Shown piece by piece: positions 8,523 to 17,651 of a DNA stretch of 64,000 nt. The stretch's first letter is position 1. Every line of letters begins with the position of its first letter. The position numbers and the translations under genes were made by a program. This DNA comes from Ornithinibacillus massiliensis (GTDB lineage: Bacteria; Bacillota; Bacilli; Bacillales; Amphibacillaceae). The notes beneath the pieces were generated by a model. The model searched no databases and was not told where the DNA came from. It saw nothing but the letters and a program-made list of their open reading frames with translations. The DNA is taken from NCBI RefSeq assembly GCF_018310345.1, contig NZ_JAGXBY010000003.1:1-64000 (forward strand), written 5' to 3'.

Positions 8523-8876
8523 TCATTCTGCAAGTCGCTGTACAATGGACTCTATAATACTTGCGGCACCCGCTACCGCAAGTATTAATAATAAGACTTC
8601 ACTAAATGTTGGCCAAACATATAATAATCCCAGGAGTATTGCTGTACACCAAATACCCGTACACCAATGACAGCTTAGCAACTCGCCAAACCAATTACGT
8701 AATCCTTTCCCTTTTATTTCAACATAAGTAATCTCATTTCCATCTGAATCCATTTCTTTTATTTCTTCATGGAACGGTTTGCGTAAGAAACTAGTAATTT
8801 TATCAAAAACAATCAATCGGGTTAGTCGAAATGATGCTAATGATAGGATTAAAAAATCTAACCAGCCATTAATCAT
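8523..8876 (-). CDS. DUF1360 membrane protein (YngL-like)
   Basis: A 117-residue protein of the DUF1360 type, recognised by the N-terminal LDFLILSLASFRLTRLIVFD block and the central CHWCTGIW motif at the start of a membrane segment, with a hydrophobic C-terminal half. Related genes occur in spore formers and are often associated with sporulation, but the function is unknown. AGGAGG precedes the ATG. It lies upstream of a 35-residue basic protein gene on the same strand. Confidence 0.75.
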   Translation of the reverse strand: MINGWLDFLILSLASFRLTRLIVFDKITSFLRKPFHEEIKEMDSDGNEITYVEIKGKGLRNWFGELLSCHWCTGIWCTAILLGLLYVWPTFSEVLLLILAVAGAASIIESIVQRLAE

Positions 8877-9009
8877 GTTTTTTATCCTCCTATTTCTTTC
8901 TTAATGAGCTGAATTAGGAGAGGATTACTAATAAAGTAGCTTAATATAAAATATTATATTGATTCCTAGTGTAACGTGACACCACTAAACACCTAATTCC
9001 AAGGAATAA

Positions 9010-9672
9010 CTAAACTTCAGCCAAATTAAAAGATATTACTCGGTCAGTTTCCGGGTTATAAACTACATTTCCTCTTATCTTCAGTTCCTCTTGAGCACGA
9101 TGTAGCTCATAATCAAATGTCTCTTTTATTCTATTTGCGGATATTTCGGTTTTACTAACAGCTCGATAATCTGATACATCAAATCCTCGGTATGCCGTTT
9201 GCACGAGTTCTAATAAATATTTCCCCCATCTTTCTTCTTCTAGATCAGGAGAGGGAATAATTTCCACATTTAGATTACCTTGATCTAGATTCACACCCAA
9301 TGTTTCAAAAGCTCGTCGATGTAAATTAATACGATTATTCGGAAATCCTCTTACTTCATCAACGATAGTTGCAATAACCTCTCTACCATTAGCTGGATTT
9401 CTAACCTTTAATGCTTCGCCACAGTGATACGGCGAATTTTCCCCTACAGCTACCGTCATATAGTTATTCGTGGACCAAGGAATACCACATTTTGTCACTT
9501 GACCACCAGTAGTCCAAGTAGCTTGCCCGTGGATTACCTGTTGACGGTTATACGTTTCAAAATAGTTAAATTCATTAGCTCTAGCTGTAGATTTCGGATA
9601 GTACAGATAGGGATACTGTGTGTATTGGTACATATGTGAACTTGGATTCATATATGGATTGTAATAATACAT
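9010..9672 (-). CDS. RlpA-like double-psi beta-barrel protein
   Basis: The protein (about 220 residues from the ATG at 9672, preceded by GGGAGAGA) opens with a Tyr/Asn/Pro-rich region (MYYYNPYMNPSSH) like many spore-coat proteins. Next comes a double-psi beta-barrel (about 45-140) with HGQATWTTGG, CGEALKVRNP and VDEVRGFPNNRINLHRRAFETLG, the last matching the catalytic-Asp region of RlpA/expansin-like folds. A C-terminal segment (about 145-220) resembles DUF3889. There is no signal peptide. A spore-surface or wall-associated role is inference. Confidence 0.6.
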   Translation of the reverse strand: MYYYNPYMNPSSHMYQYTQYPYLYYPKSTARANEFNYFETYNRQQVIHGQATWTTGGQVTKCGIPWSTNNYMTVAVGENSPYHCGEALKVRNPANGREVIATIVDEVRGFPNNRINLHRRAFETLGVNLDQGNLNVEIIPSPDLEEERWGKYLLELVQTAYRGFDVSDYRAVSKTEISANRIKETFDYELHRAQEELKIRGNVVYNPETDRVISFNLAEV

Positions 9673-9814
9673 CTCGAATCTCTCCCTCGTGTAATTTATC
9701 AATCACGTATGTCTAAACGTCCTGTCATACAATAACCTATAATACAAGGATATGAAACTAAATGGTTGGCCTGTTACATTTATGGGAAATAATAAATTAG
9801 AAGGAGGAATTAAT

Positions 9815-10024
9815 ATGAGTGAACAAACATTATACATTAAAGAGGCTATAACCAAACGAGGTATAGATAAAGTGGAACAAATTTTAAATCAATTACATGG
9901 AGTCGAAAGAGTTTTAGTCGATACAAGTGATGGTGAAGTAAAAGTAGAATTTGATGATAAAGCAATTTCCAAGGAAAGAATTGTCATGACTTTAGTTGAA
10001 CACGATCTCACAATTTTGCATTAA
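9815..10024 (+). CDS. HMA-fold protein lacking the CXXC motif
   Basis: A 69-residue protein with the size and beta-alpha-beta-beta-alpha-beta pattern of CopZ-type heavy-metal-associated proteins (LYIKEAITKRGIDKVEQILNQL, then VERVLVDTSDGEVKVEFDDKAI). The metal-binding CXXC is missing, so copper binding by the usual site is unlikely. The ATG at 9815 follows AAGGAGGAATTAAT; an in-frame ATG at 9752 has no such site. Ends at a strong terminator. Confidence 0.7.
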   Translation: MSEQTLYIKEAITKRGIDKVEQILNQLHGVERVLVDTSDGEVKVEFDDKAISKERIVMTLVEHDLTILH

Positions 10025-10073
10025 AAAGAGTGTAGCGTTAAACTGTTACCAGTTTTTGTCGCTACACTCTTTT
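10024..10073. terminator. Bidirectional terminator
   Basis: A perfect 14-bp stem (10024-10037 with 10060-10073) has A-rich and T-rich flanks on either side. It separates the convergent HMA-like and acetyltransferase genes. Confidence 0.88.
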
Positions 10074-10077
10074 CTCT

Positions 10078-10350
10078 TTAGGCTAGTATATCATGCAAAT
10101 TATGCTTCTCAATATAACGCTTAGCATAAGAACATTCTGGTACAAGCTTAACGCCTTCCTGCTTAGCATAATTTACCATTGCTTCAACAAGTTGGCCTGC
10201 TATGCCTTGCCCCCTAAGCTCGTCTGAAACAAACGTATGATCAACAATCAAATTTGAATTGGTGTCTTTTTGAAATGTTATTTCTGCCTTAGGCATATCC
10301 TCACTTTCACCAATATATAATTTGCTTTGACCATGTTTTATTTCTTCCAT
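10078..10350 (-). CDS. Small GNAT-family acetyltransferase (YjdJ-like)
   Basis: A 90-residue minimal GNAT domain. VDHTFVSDELRGQGIAGQLVEAM is split across the acetyl-CoA-binding motif (RGQGIAGQL) and the C-terminal VPECSYAKRYIEKH is typical of the YjdJ/NATD1 group. The substrate is unknown. GAAAGGGTG precedes the ATG. Confidence 0.8.
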   Translation of the reverse strand: MEEIKHGQSKLYIGESEDMPKAEITFQKDTNSNLIVDHTFVSDELRGQGIAGQLVEAMVNYAKQEGVKLVPECSYAKRYIEKHNLHDILA

Positions 10351-10395
10351 GATTACACCCTTTCACCTATTAGTTTGTTAGGTTTAATTATACGA

Positions 10396-11379
10396 TTATT
10401 CATACTCCTTTTCAAAATCAATGGTACTCCTAACCGTATCGATAGGTCTTACTAATTTCTCAATTTCTTCTCGCTTCGACTCAAAGAAAGGTGGAAGGGA
10501 TAATTTCTCCCCTAATGTTTCGTATGGTTCATCGCCCATAAAGCCTGGGCCATCCGTCGCAAACTCAAACAATATTTGTGGTGCAACATTTACATACAAT
10601 GAACCGAAGAAGAATCGGTCAACAAAACCTGACGACTGGAAGCCAAAGCTATGAACACGATTCATCCAAGCATCTAACTCCGAACGATCATGGACACGAA
10701 AAGCCGTATGGTGAACCGTTCCATAGCCTTGACGAGCTCGAGGAAGTATCGGATTGTATTCCACTACTACTTGGGCACCATTTCCTCCTTCGCCAACTTC
10801 AAACAAGTGAAAAGCACCTTCACTACCAATTTCTTTAAATAAAAGTACCTTCTCTAACATTTCTTTAAAATAATCAAAGTTAGCTACTCGAATAAAAATT
10901 GGCCCTAAACCAGTAATCGCATATTCTAACGGGATTGGTCCCTTTTGCCAAGGTGTGCCTGATTCTACGCCAACATTATGTTCATCAGAAATTAGCTGAT
11001 AATGCTGATCATCGAAATCAACAAATGATATATGCTTCTTCCCAAATTGCTCTTGTATTCCTTTATGCTTTACTCCCAAACGGTCAAAACGTTTCACCCA
11101 ATACGTTAATGCTTCATCTGTTGGTACGCGAAACGATGTTTTATATATTTCATCTGTTCCATGAACACCTTTTGGAATACCAGGGAAATCGAAGAACGTC
11201 ATATCTGTTCCAGCACTTCCCTTATCATCTGCAAAAAACAGATGATACGTACGAATATCATCTTGGTTAACCGTTTTTTTCACTAAGCGCATACCTAATA
11301 CATACGTAAAAAACTGATAATTTTCTTCAGCACTACTCGTAATAGCCGTTACATGGTGGATACCTTTTAACTGATTCAT
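10396..11379 (-). CDS. VOC-family ring-cleaving dioxygenase (MhqO/MhqE-like)
   Basis: A 327-residue protein with two glyoxalase/extradiol (VOC) modules. The N-terminal GIHHVTAIT and the second-half VHHTAFRV and ILFEFATDGPGF supply the His/His/Glu metal set usual in this group. B. subtilis MhqA, MhqE and MhqO are induced by quinones and help to detoxify them; this protein matches their length and ends. It stands alone with an inverted repeat upstream that resembles the MhqR operator. Substrate not shown. Confidence 0.8.
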   Translation of the reverse strand: MNQLKGIHHVTAITSSAEENYQFFTYVLGMRLVKKTVNQDDIRTYHLFFADDKGSAGTDMTFFDFPGIPKGVHGTDEIYKTSFRVPTDEALTYWVKRFDRLGVKHKGIQEQFGKKHISFVDFDDQHYQLISDEHNVGVESGTPWQKGPIPLEYAITGLGPIFIRVANFDYFKEMLEKVLLFKEIGSEGAFHLFEVGEGGNGAQVVVEYNPILPRARQGYGTVHHTAFRVHDRSELDAWMNRVHSFGFQSSGFVDRFFFGSLYVNVAPQILFEFATDGPGFMGDEPYETLGEKLSLPPFFESKREEIEKLVRPIDTVRSTIDFEKEYE

Positions 11380-11412
11380 TACTATTCCCCCTGTTTATAC
11401 CTCGAAATAATA

Positions 11413-11445
11413 TAACTTTAATTAAAATATCTTTAATTCAAAATA
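11413..11445 (-). promoter_or_regulatory. MhqR-like operator, two tandem copies
   Basis: TATCTTTAATTCAAAATA (11428-11445) is an imperfect palindrome (7 of 9 pairs) close to the remembered MhqR consensus TATCTCGAATTCGAGATA. A second, weaker copy (CTTTAATTAAAAT, about 11416-11428) lies beside it. Both are 35-70 bases upstream of a gene whose B. subtilis counterparts are MhqR targets. Confidence 0.5.
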
Positions 11446-11503
11446 AATGTACCATACATCATACATCGTGTCAATTAACTGCTTCTCTTTGGTTATTCGT
11501 ACG

Positions 11504-12679
11504 CTATGAACGTTTAACTTTTTCAATTAAGTAATGAACAAATTGATCATCCCTTACTAACCAGGCCTCATAATTTCGTTTTAAATAGTTCTCAGCATCG
11601 ATAAAATTCGAAAAGGATTCAGAGAGTTTTTGATGATTATGTTCTAGAAACCACGAATCATTCTCTTGGTATAAGAGATATAATGACTCCGATTTACTAC
11701 TATAGAGTGTGCCAAAGGAGTTTCCTTTTACATTATAACGATTTCTTTTGGCATCCTCCCTTAAAGGCTCCAGTTGGAATGTTTCCTCCACAAATGATCG
11801 ATAGACTGCCTCTGTCATCGTACAACCAGAAGCTTTTGCATGTCCACCACCTCCGTATTCAGATGCAATCTCCGCTACATCAATATGATCATGGATAGTA
11901 CGAAACCCCATTCTTCGACTACCGATATTTACAATTGCGATGTAATCTAGATGGGGACAGCCTTTTCCTAATTCATTACCAAGTTCTGAATGATAGGATT
12001 CAGCAAATACAACTCCTGCATAGTGGTCTCCAACCTTATGCTGGATAAGTTCTCTTCTCTTTCTGCGAATATACCGCTCTATTTTATCGTCTTCCATGAC
12101 GAGTATCTTCTTTTCAAAATCATCAAAAAAGAAATGTTCATTGTCTTGTAGACGTTCAATCATTTTTTCTTCAAATTCATCTATTGAAACTAAATAAAAT
12201 AACGCATTTAAACGATGTGCCTCATGGTTTTCATTCTTTTCCCATTCCCATGTATCATATTGCCTTACCAATTCGACAAACTCATCAATTGCTGGCTTCG
12301 CTTCAAGGTAGCCTTCCTTTACCAAAAACTCATAGAATAAAGAAGTAGCAGAGTTCAAATTACCATTTTCGTTTTCTACTATGACATGTCCCCAGTTATA
12401 AGCATTAAAATGTAATGCTGTTTTATGGTGATCAATTAACCGAAGCTTTCCGCCGCTTTGATAAAACTGTTCTAACCGCTTTTCATTTTCCTCATTAACT
12501 GATAGGTCTGTTATAAATAAATAGGTGTCCATATTACCACTATCTAGAAACCAAGCTACTTCCCTATCCAATCCCCCAACTGAGTTAAACCTGACCTGTA
12601 CTTGTTTACCAAAGGCAAGCTTGGCTAGAATACCGCAACCGACACCATCTAAATCATTATGGGAAAGTAGTTTGTACAT
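11504..12679 (-). CDS. nrnB: NanoRNase NrnB-like DHH phosphoesterase
   Basis: DHH-DHHA1 protein of about 391 residues, the size of NrnB (YngD), which degrades very short RNA oligonucleotides in the cytoplasm. Visible motifs are SHNDLDGVGCG near the N-terminus, the DHH signature IDHHKTA (around residue 87), and a C-terminal GGGGHAKASGCTM motif of DHHA1. The ATG at 12679 is preferred since GAGGTGAT lies upstream; a longer frame reaching 12775 would add an unlikely hydrophobic leader. Confidence 0.85.
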   Translation of the reverse strand: MYKLLSHNDLDGVGCGILAKLAFGKQVQVRFNSVGGLDREVAWFLDSGNMDTYLFITDLSVNEENEKRLEQFYQSGGKLRLIDHHKTALHFNAYNWGHVIVENENGNLNSATSLFYEFLVKEGYLEAKPAIDEFVELVRQYDTWEWEKNENHEAHRLNALFYLVSIDEFEEKMIERLQDNEHFFFDDFEKKILVMEDDKIERYIRRKRRELIQHKVGDHYAGVVFAESYHSELGNELGKGCPHLDYIAIVNIGSRRMGFRTIHDHIDVAEIASEYGGGGHAKASGCTMTEAVYRSFVEETFQLEPLREDAKRNRYNVKGNSFGTLYSSKSESLYLLYQENDSWFLEHNHQKLSESFSNFIDAENYLKRNYEAWLVRDDQFVHYLIEKVKRS

Positions 12680-12797
12680 TTGTATCACCTCGATGGTAGT
12701 ATGCTTTAACCTGTTCAAAATTATAGATAGGTTGAGAAAGAATGAAAAAATAGAACAAGGGAAAATTAGTATCAAATGATGTCAGGAGGATAAATGG

Positions 12798-13244
12798 ATG
12801 AACTATTATTATCTGAAACCCTTTATCATAAAACTTGTATTGACCACGGCAATACTATGGATTGTTTTAGGATTAATTTATCATGTAAGCCTCATGAACA
12901 TATTGATTATCAGTATTATGATAAGTACATTGGCATTTTTAGGAGATATTTTCATCTTACCTAACGTCCGTAACTTTTGGGCAACCATTGGTGATTTTGG
13001 CTTATCATTTGTTGGCATCTATGTACTGGGACTATGGTTAACCGAAGATAGCACTTTCTTGACTGATGCAGCATTAATCTCAGCAATTGGCATAGCTATT
13101 GGTGAGGTTTTCTATCACCGTTATTTAAAGGACAATATATTTCACGCCAAAACCAGATCTTCACCACAAAATATAAGAACGTTTACTGATATGCAAACAG
13201 AGTTTAGTAAAGAGTTAGATCATCCTGATGATAAAACTCCATAG
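12798..13244 (+). CDS. DUF2512 membrane protein (YndM-like)
   Basis: A 148-residue protein with four predicted membrane helices in the first 110 residues and a polar C-terminal tail. The pattern LGDIFILP...NFWATIGDFGLSFVGIY is characteristic of the DUF2512/YndM group found in spore formers. AGGAGG lies upstream of the ATG. It is divergent from nrnB. Function unknown. Confidence 0.8.
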   Translation: MNYYYLKPFIIKLVLTTAILWIVLGLIYHVSLMNILIISIMISTLAFLGDIFILPNVRNFWATIGDFGLSFVGIYVLGLWLTEDSTFLTDAALISAIGIAIGEVFYHRYLKDNIFHAKTRSSPQNIRTFTDMQTEFSKELDHPDDKTP

Positions 13245-13378
13245 TTACATTCTCCTCGTAAGGTTTTATTAAATGATTACAAAGCACATTTCTCCTATCC
13301 TTGTCATAAATGTCCACGCTCGTTAAAACGAAATTCCATAGGATAGCATTGAATAAAGATAAAGGAGGGAATGTTAGT

Positions 13379-13480
13379 ATGGGGTATAGTGGAGGCTATG
13401 GGAATAACTTTGCGTTAATTGTAGTTCTATTCATTTTATTAATTATTGTAGGTTCTGCCTATGTTGGTGGTGGATACTAA
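13379..13480 (+). CDS. YjcZ-family small sporulation peptide
   Basis: A 33-residue peptide, [10 protein letters not shown] followed by a single hydrophobic segment and a VGGGY end. This is the hallmark of the YjcZ family of tiny membrane peptides made during sporulation in Bacillaceae. AAAGGAGGG precedes the ATG by about nine bases. Confidence 0.85.
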   Translation: MGYSGGYGNNFALIVVLFILLIIVGSAYVGGGY

Positions 13481-13530
13481 GAAAAAACCTGATACATTGT
13501 TTTTAACTGTTCAGGTTACCTGGTTACACA

Positions 13531-13572
13531 AGAAGGGTGGTTATCAGGCTAAAGCCTATCAACCACCCTTCT
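13531..13572. terminator. Hairpin between YjcZ gene and UPF0182 gene
   Basis: AGAAGGGTGGTT (13531-13542) pairs perfectly with AACCACCCTTCT (13561-13572), with an inner AGGCT/AGCCT stem. T-runs are weak on both sides, so it may terminate the convergent genes inefficiently or stabilise their 3' ends. Confidence 0.6.
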
Positions 13573-13579
13573 ATCATAA

Positions 13580-16327
13580 TCAGTTATTAATTTCTTCTAA
13601 TAATGTTTCTATTTCGGTCATTACTTCTCCAGCTCTTTCCCACTCACCTTGTGAAAGTGCATTTTGATAGGCATCGAATAATTCGGATAGCTCTATTAGC
13701 GTATCCTCTGCATTTAGAATAGGATTCGTATCCTCCCCACCCTCAACACTTTCATTAGATTCAGTTGGATCTACTTCCTCATCTGATTCATGATTAGGAT
13801 CCACTAATTCAAGAATCCGGTCTAAGGCTTTTTCAAAGGTTTCTTCCATCACAATATAATCACCATATGCTACCACCACTTGTTTTACTTCTGGAAGTGA
13901 TGTTTCATTGGACGATTCAATATAAATCGGTTCAACATAGAGAATCGTATCTTCAATTGGAATGGCTAGTAAATTTCCTCGAATAACCTCTGACCCACCT
14001 TGAGACCAAAGATTTAACTGTTGTGATATCACACTGTCTTGATTAATTCTATTTTCAATTTGTTGTGGACCATATACGTTTTTCTGTTTAGGGAAACGAT
14101 GTACGAATATCTCGCCATAATGCTCCCCATCATTTCGTACTCCCATCCATGCAATCATGTTTTGTCTATTTCTAGGTGTGAATGGCTGCATTAATATGAA
14201 TTCTTCCATCTCTGTTTCCTCAAGCTTCATCGTGACATAGTATGGATTCATCGTTATATCTTTGTTATAGTACTTCTCTGTCGGAAATTGCCATACATCC
14301 TCACGGTTATAAAATACTTCTAAATTGGTCATATGATATGTTCCAAACATCGTCGCTTGTGTTACAAATAACTTTTCAGGATATCGGAAATGTGCCTGAA
14401 CATCCTCAGGAATTTCTTCCGTAAATAAATCAGGGAATATATTTCGATATGTTTGTAGCAGTGGGTCAGTTGGATCTACTGGATAGTAATTAACTTCTCC
14501 ACTGTACGCATCTATGACTACTTTTACAGAGTTACGAATATAATTCTCACCACTATTATTATAAGGCTCAGCATATGGATACTGTGCTTCAGTTAGGTAT
14601 GCGTCAATCATCCAGGCAAGACTACCATCTTCGCGAATGAAAATATATGGATCATCATCATACTCAAAGAAAGGAGCAATTTTATTAACTCGATCAACGA
14701 TATTACGTGTATGAAGTAATAAACTTTCCTTCGTTATCTGATCAGATACGAGCATACGGAAGTTACCTGTGTCGACTGCAAATAATAAACGATTTAAACC
14801 AGTCATCGGTATTCCATTATCTGCTTCATAACGTGATGTGGCATTATCGCCACCTTCAGGATAATCAAATTCTTCCTTTTTACTATTTACAATTACTTCA
14901 TCATAGGACTCTTCCCCAAAGTAGATTTGTGGCCGACTAATGTCGATAACACCTTGTGGTGGTAAATTATTCAACATATACTCCGGTTGTCCTTGCGGTG
15001 TTACTTGATTAACATGGCTCATTACAACGCCATATCCATGGGTATAGCGTAAATTAAGATTTTCCCATGTTTTTGCTTGGTCGGACAGGTCCTCCGTGCG
15101 TAATTCTCTTGGACTAATAAATACTTGCTCGTATTTCCCATCCACCATATAACGGTCAATGTCTACATCATTAAAAGTATAATAAGGTCGTATGGTTTGG
15201 GTTTGATCGTAAACATCCTGTAACGGTCTAACATCATTAATTCGTACATTATCAATCGTTAGCCGATTCCGCTCAATCATATCAGAATCTAAAGAATCAT
15301 TAGCTGGGTGTTCTTCTTCCTTGATTTCTGCTAATTGATAGGCAGCTCTTGTATATTCAAGATTATGCGCCAAGTATGGTTCCTCTCGCGAGAACTCATT
15401 TGGAGAAACAATAAAGCTTTGTACAATTACACTAGAAGCCTGCCCAACAATAACTAATACGACATAAACTACAACTGGAATAGCCATAGATACAATTTTC
15501 CCACGATTCATCGCGATAATCATCCAGATGATGCCAATAATAGCAACTGCTGCTAAAATATAGGATTTAGGAATATTGATTATTTGGTCTGTGTAGCTTA
15601 AACCATAAACAGCACTTTCTTGAAAAATATTAACTTGATTGGTTAATAATGTTTCATATGGAGCTAATACATGTAGACCAGCTAGCAATAGACCGATAAT
15701 GCCTAATGTAACTCCCATATGAATTTGAGCTTTTTTACTTTTGCGATACATTGCAAAAACAGAGTACAATCCCGCTTCTATTAAAAAGAAAAAGATGGCT
15801 AAGCCTAATAATAGATTCAAAGCAATTTTCAATACTGGCAAGGTGTACATATAAAATGCAATATCCATGTCAAAATACGGATCGGTTATACCAAAGGATG
15901 CTTGATTCAAGAATTTTAATAATGGCTCCCAACCAATCCCCTGTACAAGAGAACTACCCAATAATCCAATTAATAATGAAATACCAAATATAATGGCACT
16001 ACTCTTCTTCTTTTCTAAAATTATTGGTGGTAGTTTTTCGTTATCTAAATAACTAATATAGGAACTACGAATCCAATAAAATGTAACAACGGATAATACT
16101 AGAAAAACAACAAAACCTACCGCAGCAAGTAATAATTTACTACCTAAAATGGATATGAAAACGCTACGGAACCCTTCACTATCCATCCAAATATAATCCG
16201 TTAACAATCCGACAGATAAAAAACCAACAATAAGAACGAGAGCAATAACCAATAGAGTAATTGACTTAGCCTTCGATAGCTTTGGTTTCTTTTTTGAAGA
16301 TTTGTTTTCAAAAACGGTGAAATCCAA
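13580..16327 (-). CDS. UPF0182 family large membrane protein
   Basis: A 915-residue protein of the UPF0182 (COG1615) family. About seven membrane helices occupy residues 22-310, followed by a large, probably extracytoplasmic domain with the conserved YDQTQTIRPYYTFNDVDIDRY and RELRTEDL-type blocks, and an acidic C-terminal tail (about 840-915) rich in Glu and Asp. The start is a TTG after AGGGGGTACAACA. Function unknown; the gene stands alone. Confidence 0.9.
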   Translation of the reverse strand: MDFTVFENKSSKKKPKLSKAKSITLLVIALVLIVGFLSVGLLTDYIWMDSEGFRSVFISILGSKLLLAAVGFVVFLVLSVVTFYWIRSSYISYLDNEKLPPIILEKKKSSAIIFGISLLIGLLGSSLVQGIGWEPLLKFLNQASFGITDPYFDMDIAFYMYTLPVLKIALNLLLGLAIFFFLIEAGLYSVFAMYRKSKKAQIHMGVTLGIIGLLLAGLHVLAPYETLLTNQVNIFQESAVYGLSYTDQIINIPKSYILAAVAIIGIIWMIIAMNRGKIVSMAIPVVVYVVLVIVGQASSVIVQSFIVSPNEFSREEPYLAHNLEYTRAAYQLAEIKEEEHPANDSLDSDMIERNRLTIDNVRINDVRPLQDVYDQTQTIRPYYTFNDVDIDRYMVDGKYEQVFISPRELRTEDLSDQAKTWENLNLRYTHGYGVVMSHVNQVTPQGQPEYMLNNLPPQGVIDISRPQIYFGEESYDEVIVNSKKEEFDYPEGGDNATSRYEADNGIPMTGLNRLLFAVDTGNFRMLVSDQITKESLLLHTRNIVDRVNKIAPFFEYDDDPYIFIREDGSLAWMIDAYLTEAQYPYAEPYNNSGENYIRNSVKVVIDAYSGEVNYYPVDPTDPLLQTYRNIFPDLFTEEIPEDVQAHFRYPEKLFVTQATMFGTYHMTNLEVFYNREDVWQFPTEKYYNKDITMNPYYVTMKLEETEMEEFILMQPFTPRNRQNMIAWMGVRNDGEHYGEIFVHRFPKQKNVYGPQQIENRINQDSVISQQLNLWSQGGSEVIRGNLLAIPIEDTILYVEPIYIESSNETSLPEVKQVVVAYGDYIVMEETFEKALDRILELVDPNHESDEEVDPTESNESVEGGEDTNPILNAEDTLIELSELFDAYQNALSQGEWERAGEVMTEIETLLEEINN

Positions 16328-16543
16328 TGTTGTACCCCCTAATTAATAGTTAAACAAAAATAATAACTTATCCTAATCATATCAGATTATCTGCTATTGC
16401 AACTATTAATACGATAAGACACTACTTTTGGTTTCAAAATAATTCTGCTACATAAATTCAATAAACAAGGGATTATCCATTTCGTTTTCCAGTTAGTAGT
16501 GGTCCTCATCGTTTCCGGAAAATCCTGATACTAAAGAGAATCC

Positions 16544-16572
16544 TTGTCATTTCCTAATTAGTAAAATATGAT
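16544..16572 (+). promoter_or_regulatory. Sigma-A promoter of moaC
   Basis: TTGTCA (16544-16549) and TATGAT (16567-16572) are spaced by exactly 17 nt, close to consensus, about 35 bases upstream of the moaC ATG. Confidence 0.75.
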
Positions 16573-16607
16573 GAATGTAAGCGAAGTATTAAAGGGGGAT
16601 AATAATC

Positions 16608-17087
16608 ATGCTTACCCATTTTAATCAAGATGGCCGAGCAAAAATGGTCGATATATCCGATAAAGAAGCTAGTTCCCGTGTAGCTGTTGCTCGATCTAGT
16701 ATACATATGAACCAACTCGTTTATGAAGCAATACAACAACAACAAATTAAAAAAGGTGATGTTCTGTCGGTTGCCCAAGTAGCTGGTATTATGGCAGCCA
16801 AACAAACCTCCTCTCTAATTCCTATGTGTCACCCGATTCCAATCAGCGGGGTTAATATTACGTTCGAATGGAATGAATTAGATGATAACTTAGAACTTAT
16901 TATTCACTCAGAGGTTAAGACAGTTGGTAGTACAGGAGTTGAGATGGAAGCCTTAACTGCTGCTTCGATAGCAGCACTTACCATCTATGATATGTGTAAG
17001 GCTATCGATAAAAGCATGACGATTGGTTCGACCTATTTACTGGAAAAAAGTGGTGGAAAGAGCGGAGATTATAAGCGAAGCAACTAG
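16608..17087 (+). CDS. moaC: Cyclic pyranopterin monophosphate synthase MoaC
   Basis: Works after MoaA: it converts 3',8-cyclo-7,8-dihydro-GTP to cyclic pyranopterin monophosphate, the first stable molybdenum-cofactor precursor. The 159-residue protein has the family signature MCHPIPISG, the [14 protein letters not shown] block and the C-terminal KSGGKSGDY. It is the only cofactor gene here on the plus strand and is convergent with moaB. AAAGGGGGA precedes the ATG. Confidence 0.95.
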   Translation: MLTHFNQDGRAKMVDISDKEASSRVAVARSSIHMNQLVYEAIQQQQIKKGDVLSVAQVAGIMAAKQTSSLIPMCHPIPISGVNITFEWNELDDNLELIIHSEVKTVGSTGVEMEALTAASIAALTIYDMCKAIDKSMTIGSTYLLEKSGGKSGDYKRSN

Positions 17088-17102
17088 TTAACTTTATTAG
17101 AT

Positions 17103-17140
17103 AAGGAGGTGTCCCTCTATAAGACAACCTCCTTACTTTT
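17103..17140. terminator. Terminator between convergent moaC and moaB
   Basis: AAGGAGGTGTC (17103-17113) pairs with GACAACCTCCTT (17123-17134) with one bulge, followed by ACTTTT. The moaB stop codon lies in the right arm. Confidence 0.7.
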
Positions 17141-17651
17141 CATCGATATCCTTCGTCACTTCTTTCAATACGTGTCCAAGTTCAGGTAGGATTAACTTTT
17201 CCATTGCAAGTTGGACAGCTTTTGGTGAACCTGGTGTAGAAAAAACAATTCGATTATTCATAACACCAGCTGTAGCTCGAGATAGCATACTAGCAGAACC
17301 AATATCTAACTGATAACTTAGCATTCTAAACAGCTCACCAAATCCTGGAATTTCCTTGGTGAAAAGAGGCTGAATTGTTTCAATGGTGACATCTCGATTC
17401 GAAATTCCCGTACCGCCATTGATAAGAACCGCTTCCACATCTTGACGTATCGTAACGCCTTTTACCATTTCTTGAATAAGCCTTTTCTCATCTCGAACGA
17501 TGTCATAATGAGTAATACTGTGCCCTTCTGCTTCTAATAATTGTATGATCAGCTTTCCACTCTTATCCGTTTCCTTCGTACGTGTATCACTCACAGTCAT
17601 AACGGAGCATTTCACAGAAGCTCTCTCATTCTCTCGATGTTCTTTCAGCAT
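17133..17651 (-). CDS. moaB: Molybdopterin adenylyltransferase-type protein MoaB
   Basis: MoaB/MogA-family protein that activates molybdopterin by adenylation before molybdate insertion by MoeA. It has 172 residues with MTVSDTRTKETDKSG near the N-terminus, INGGTGISNRDVTIE (MPT-binding) and FSTPGSPKAVQLAMEKL. It directly follows mobA with no gap and is the last gene of the minus-strand cofactor operon. Confidence 0.92.
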   Translation of the reverse strand: MLKEHRENERASVKCSVMTVSDTRTKETDKSGKLIIQLLEAEGHSITHYDIVRDEKRLIQEMVKGVTIRQDVEAVLINGGTGISNRDVTIETIQPLFTKEIPGFGELFRMLSYQLDIGSASMLSRATAGVMNNRIVFSTPGSPKAVQLAMEKLILPELGHVLKEVTKDIDEK

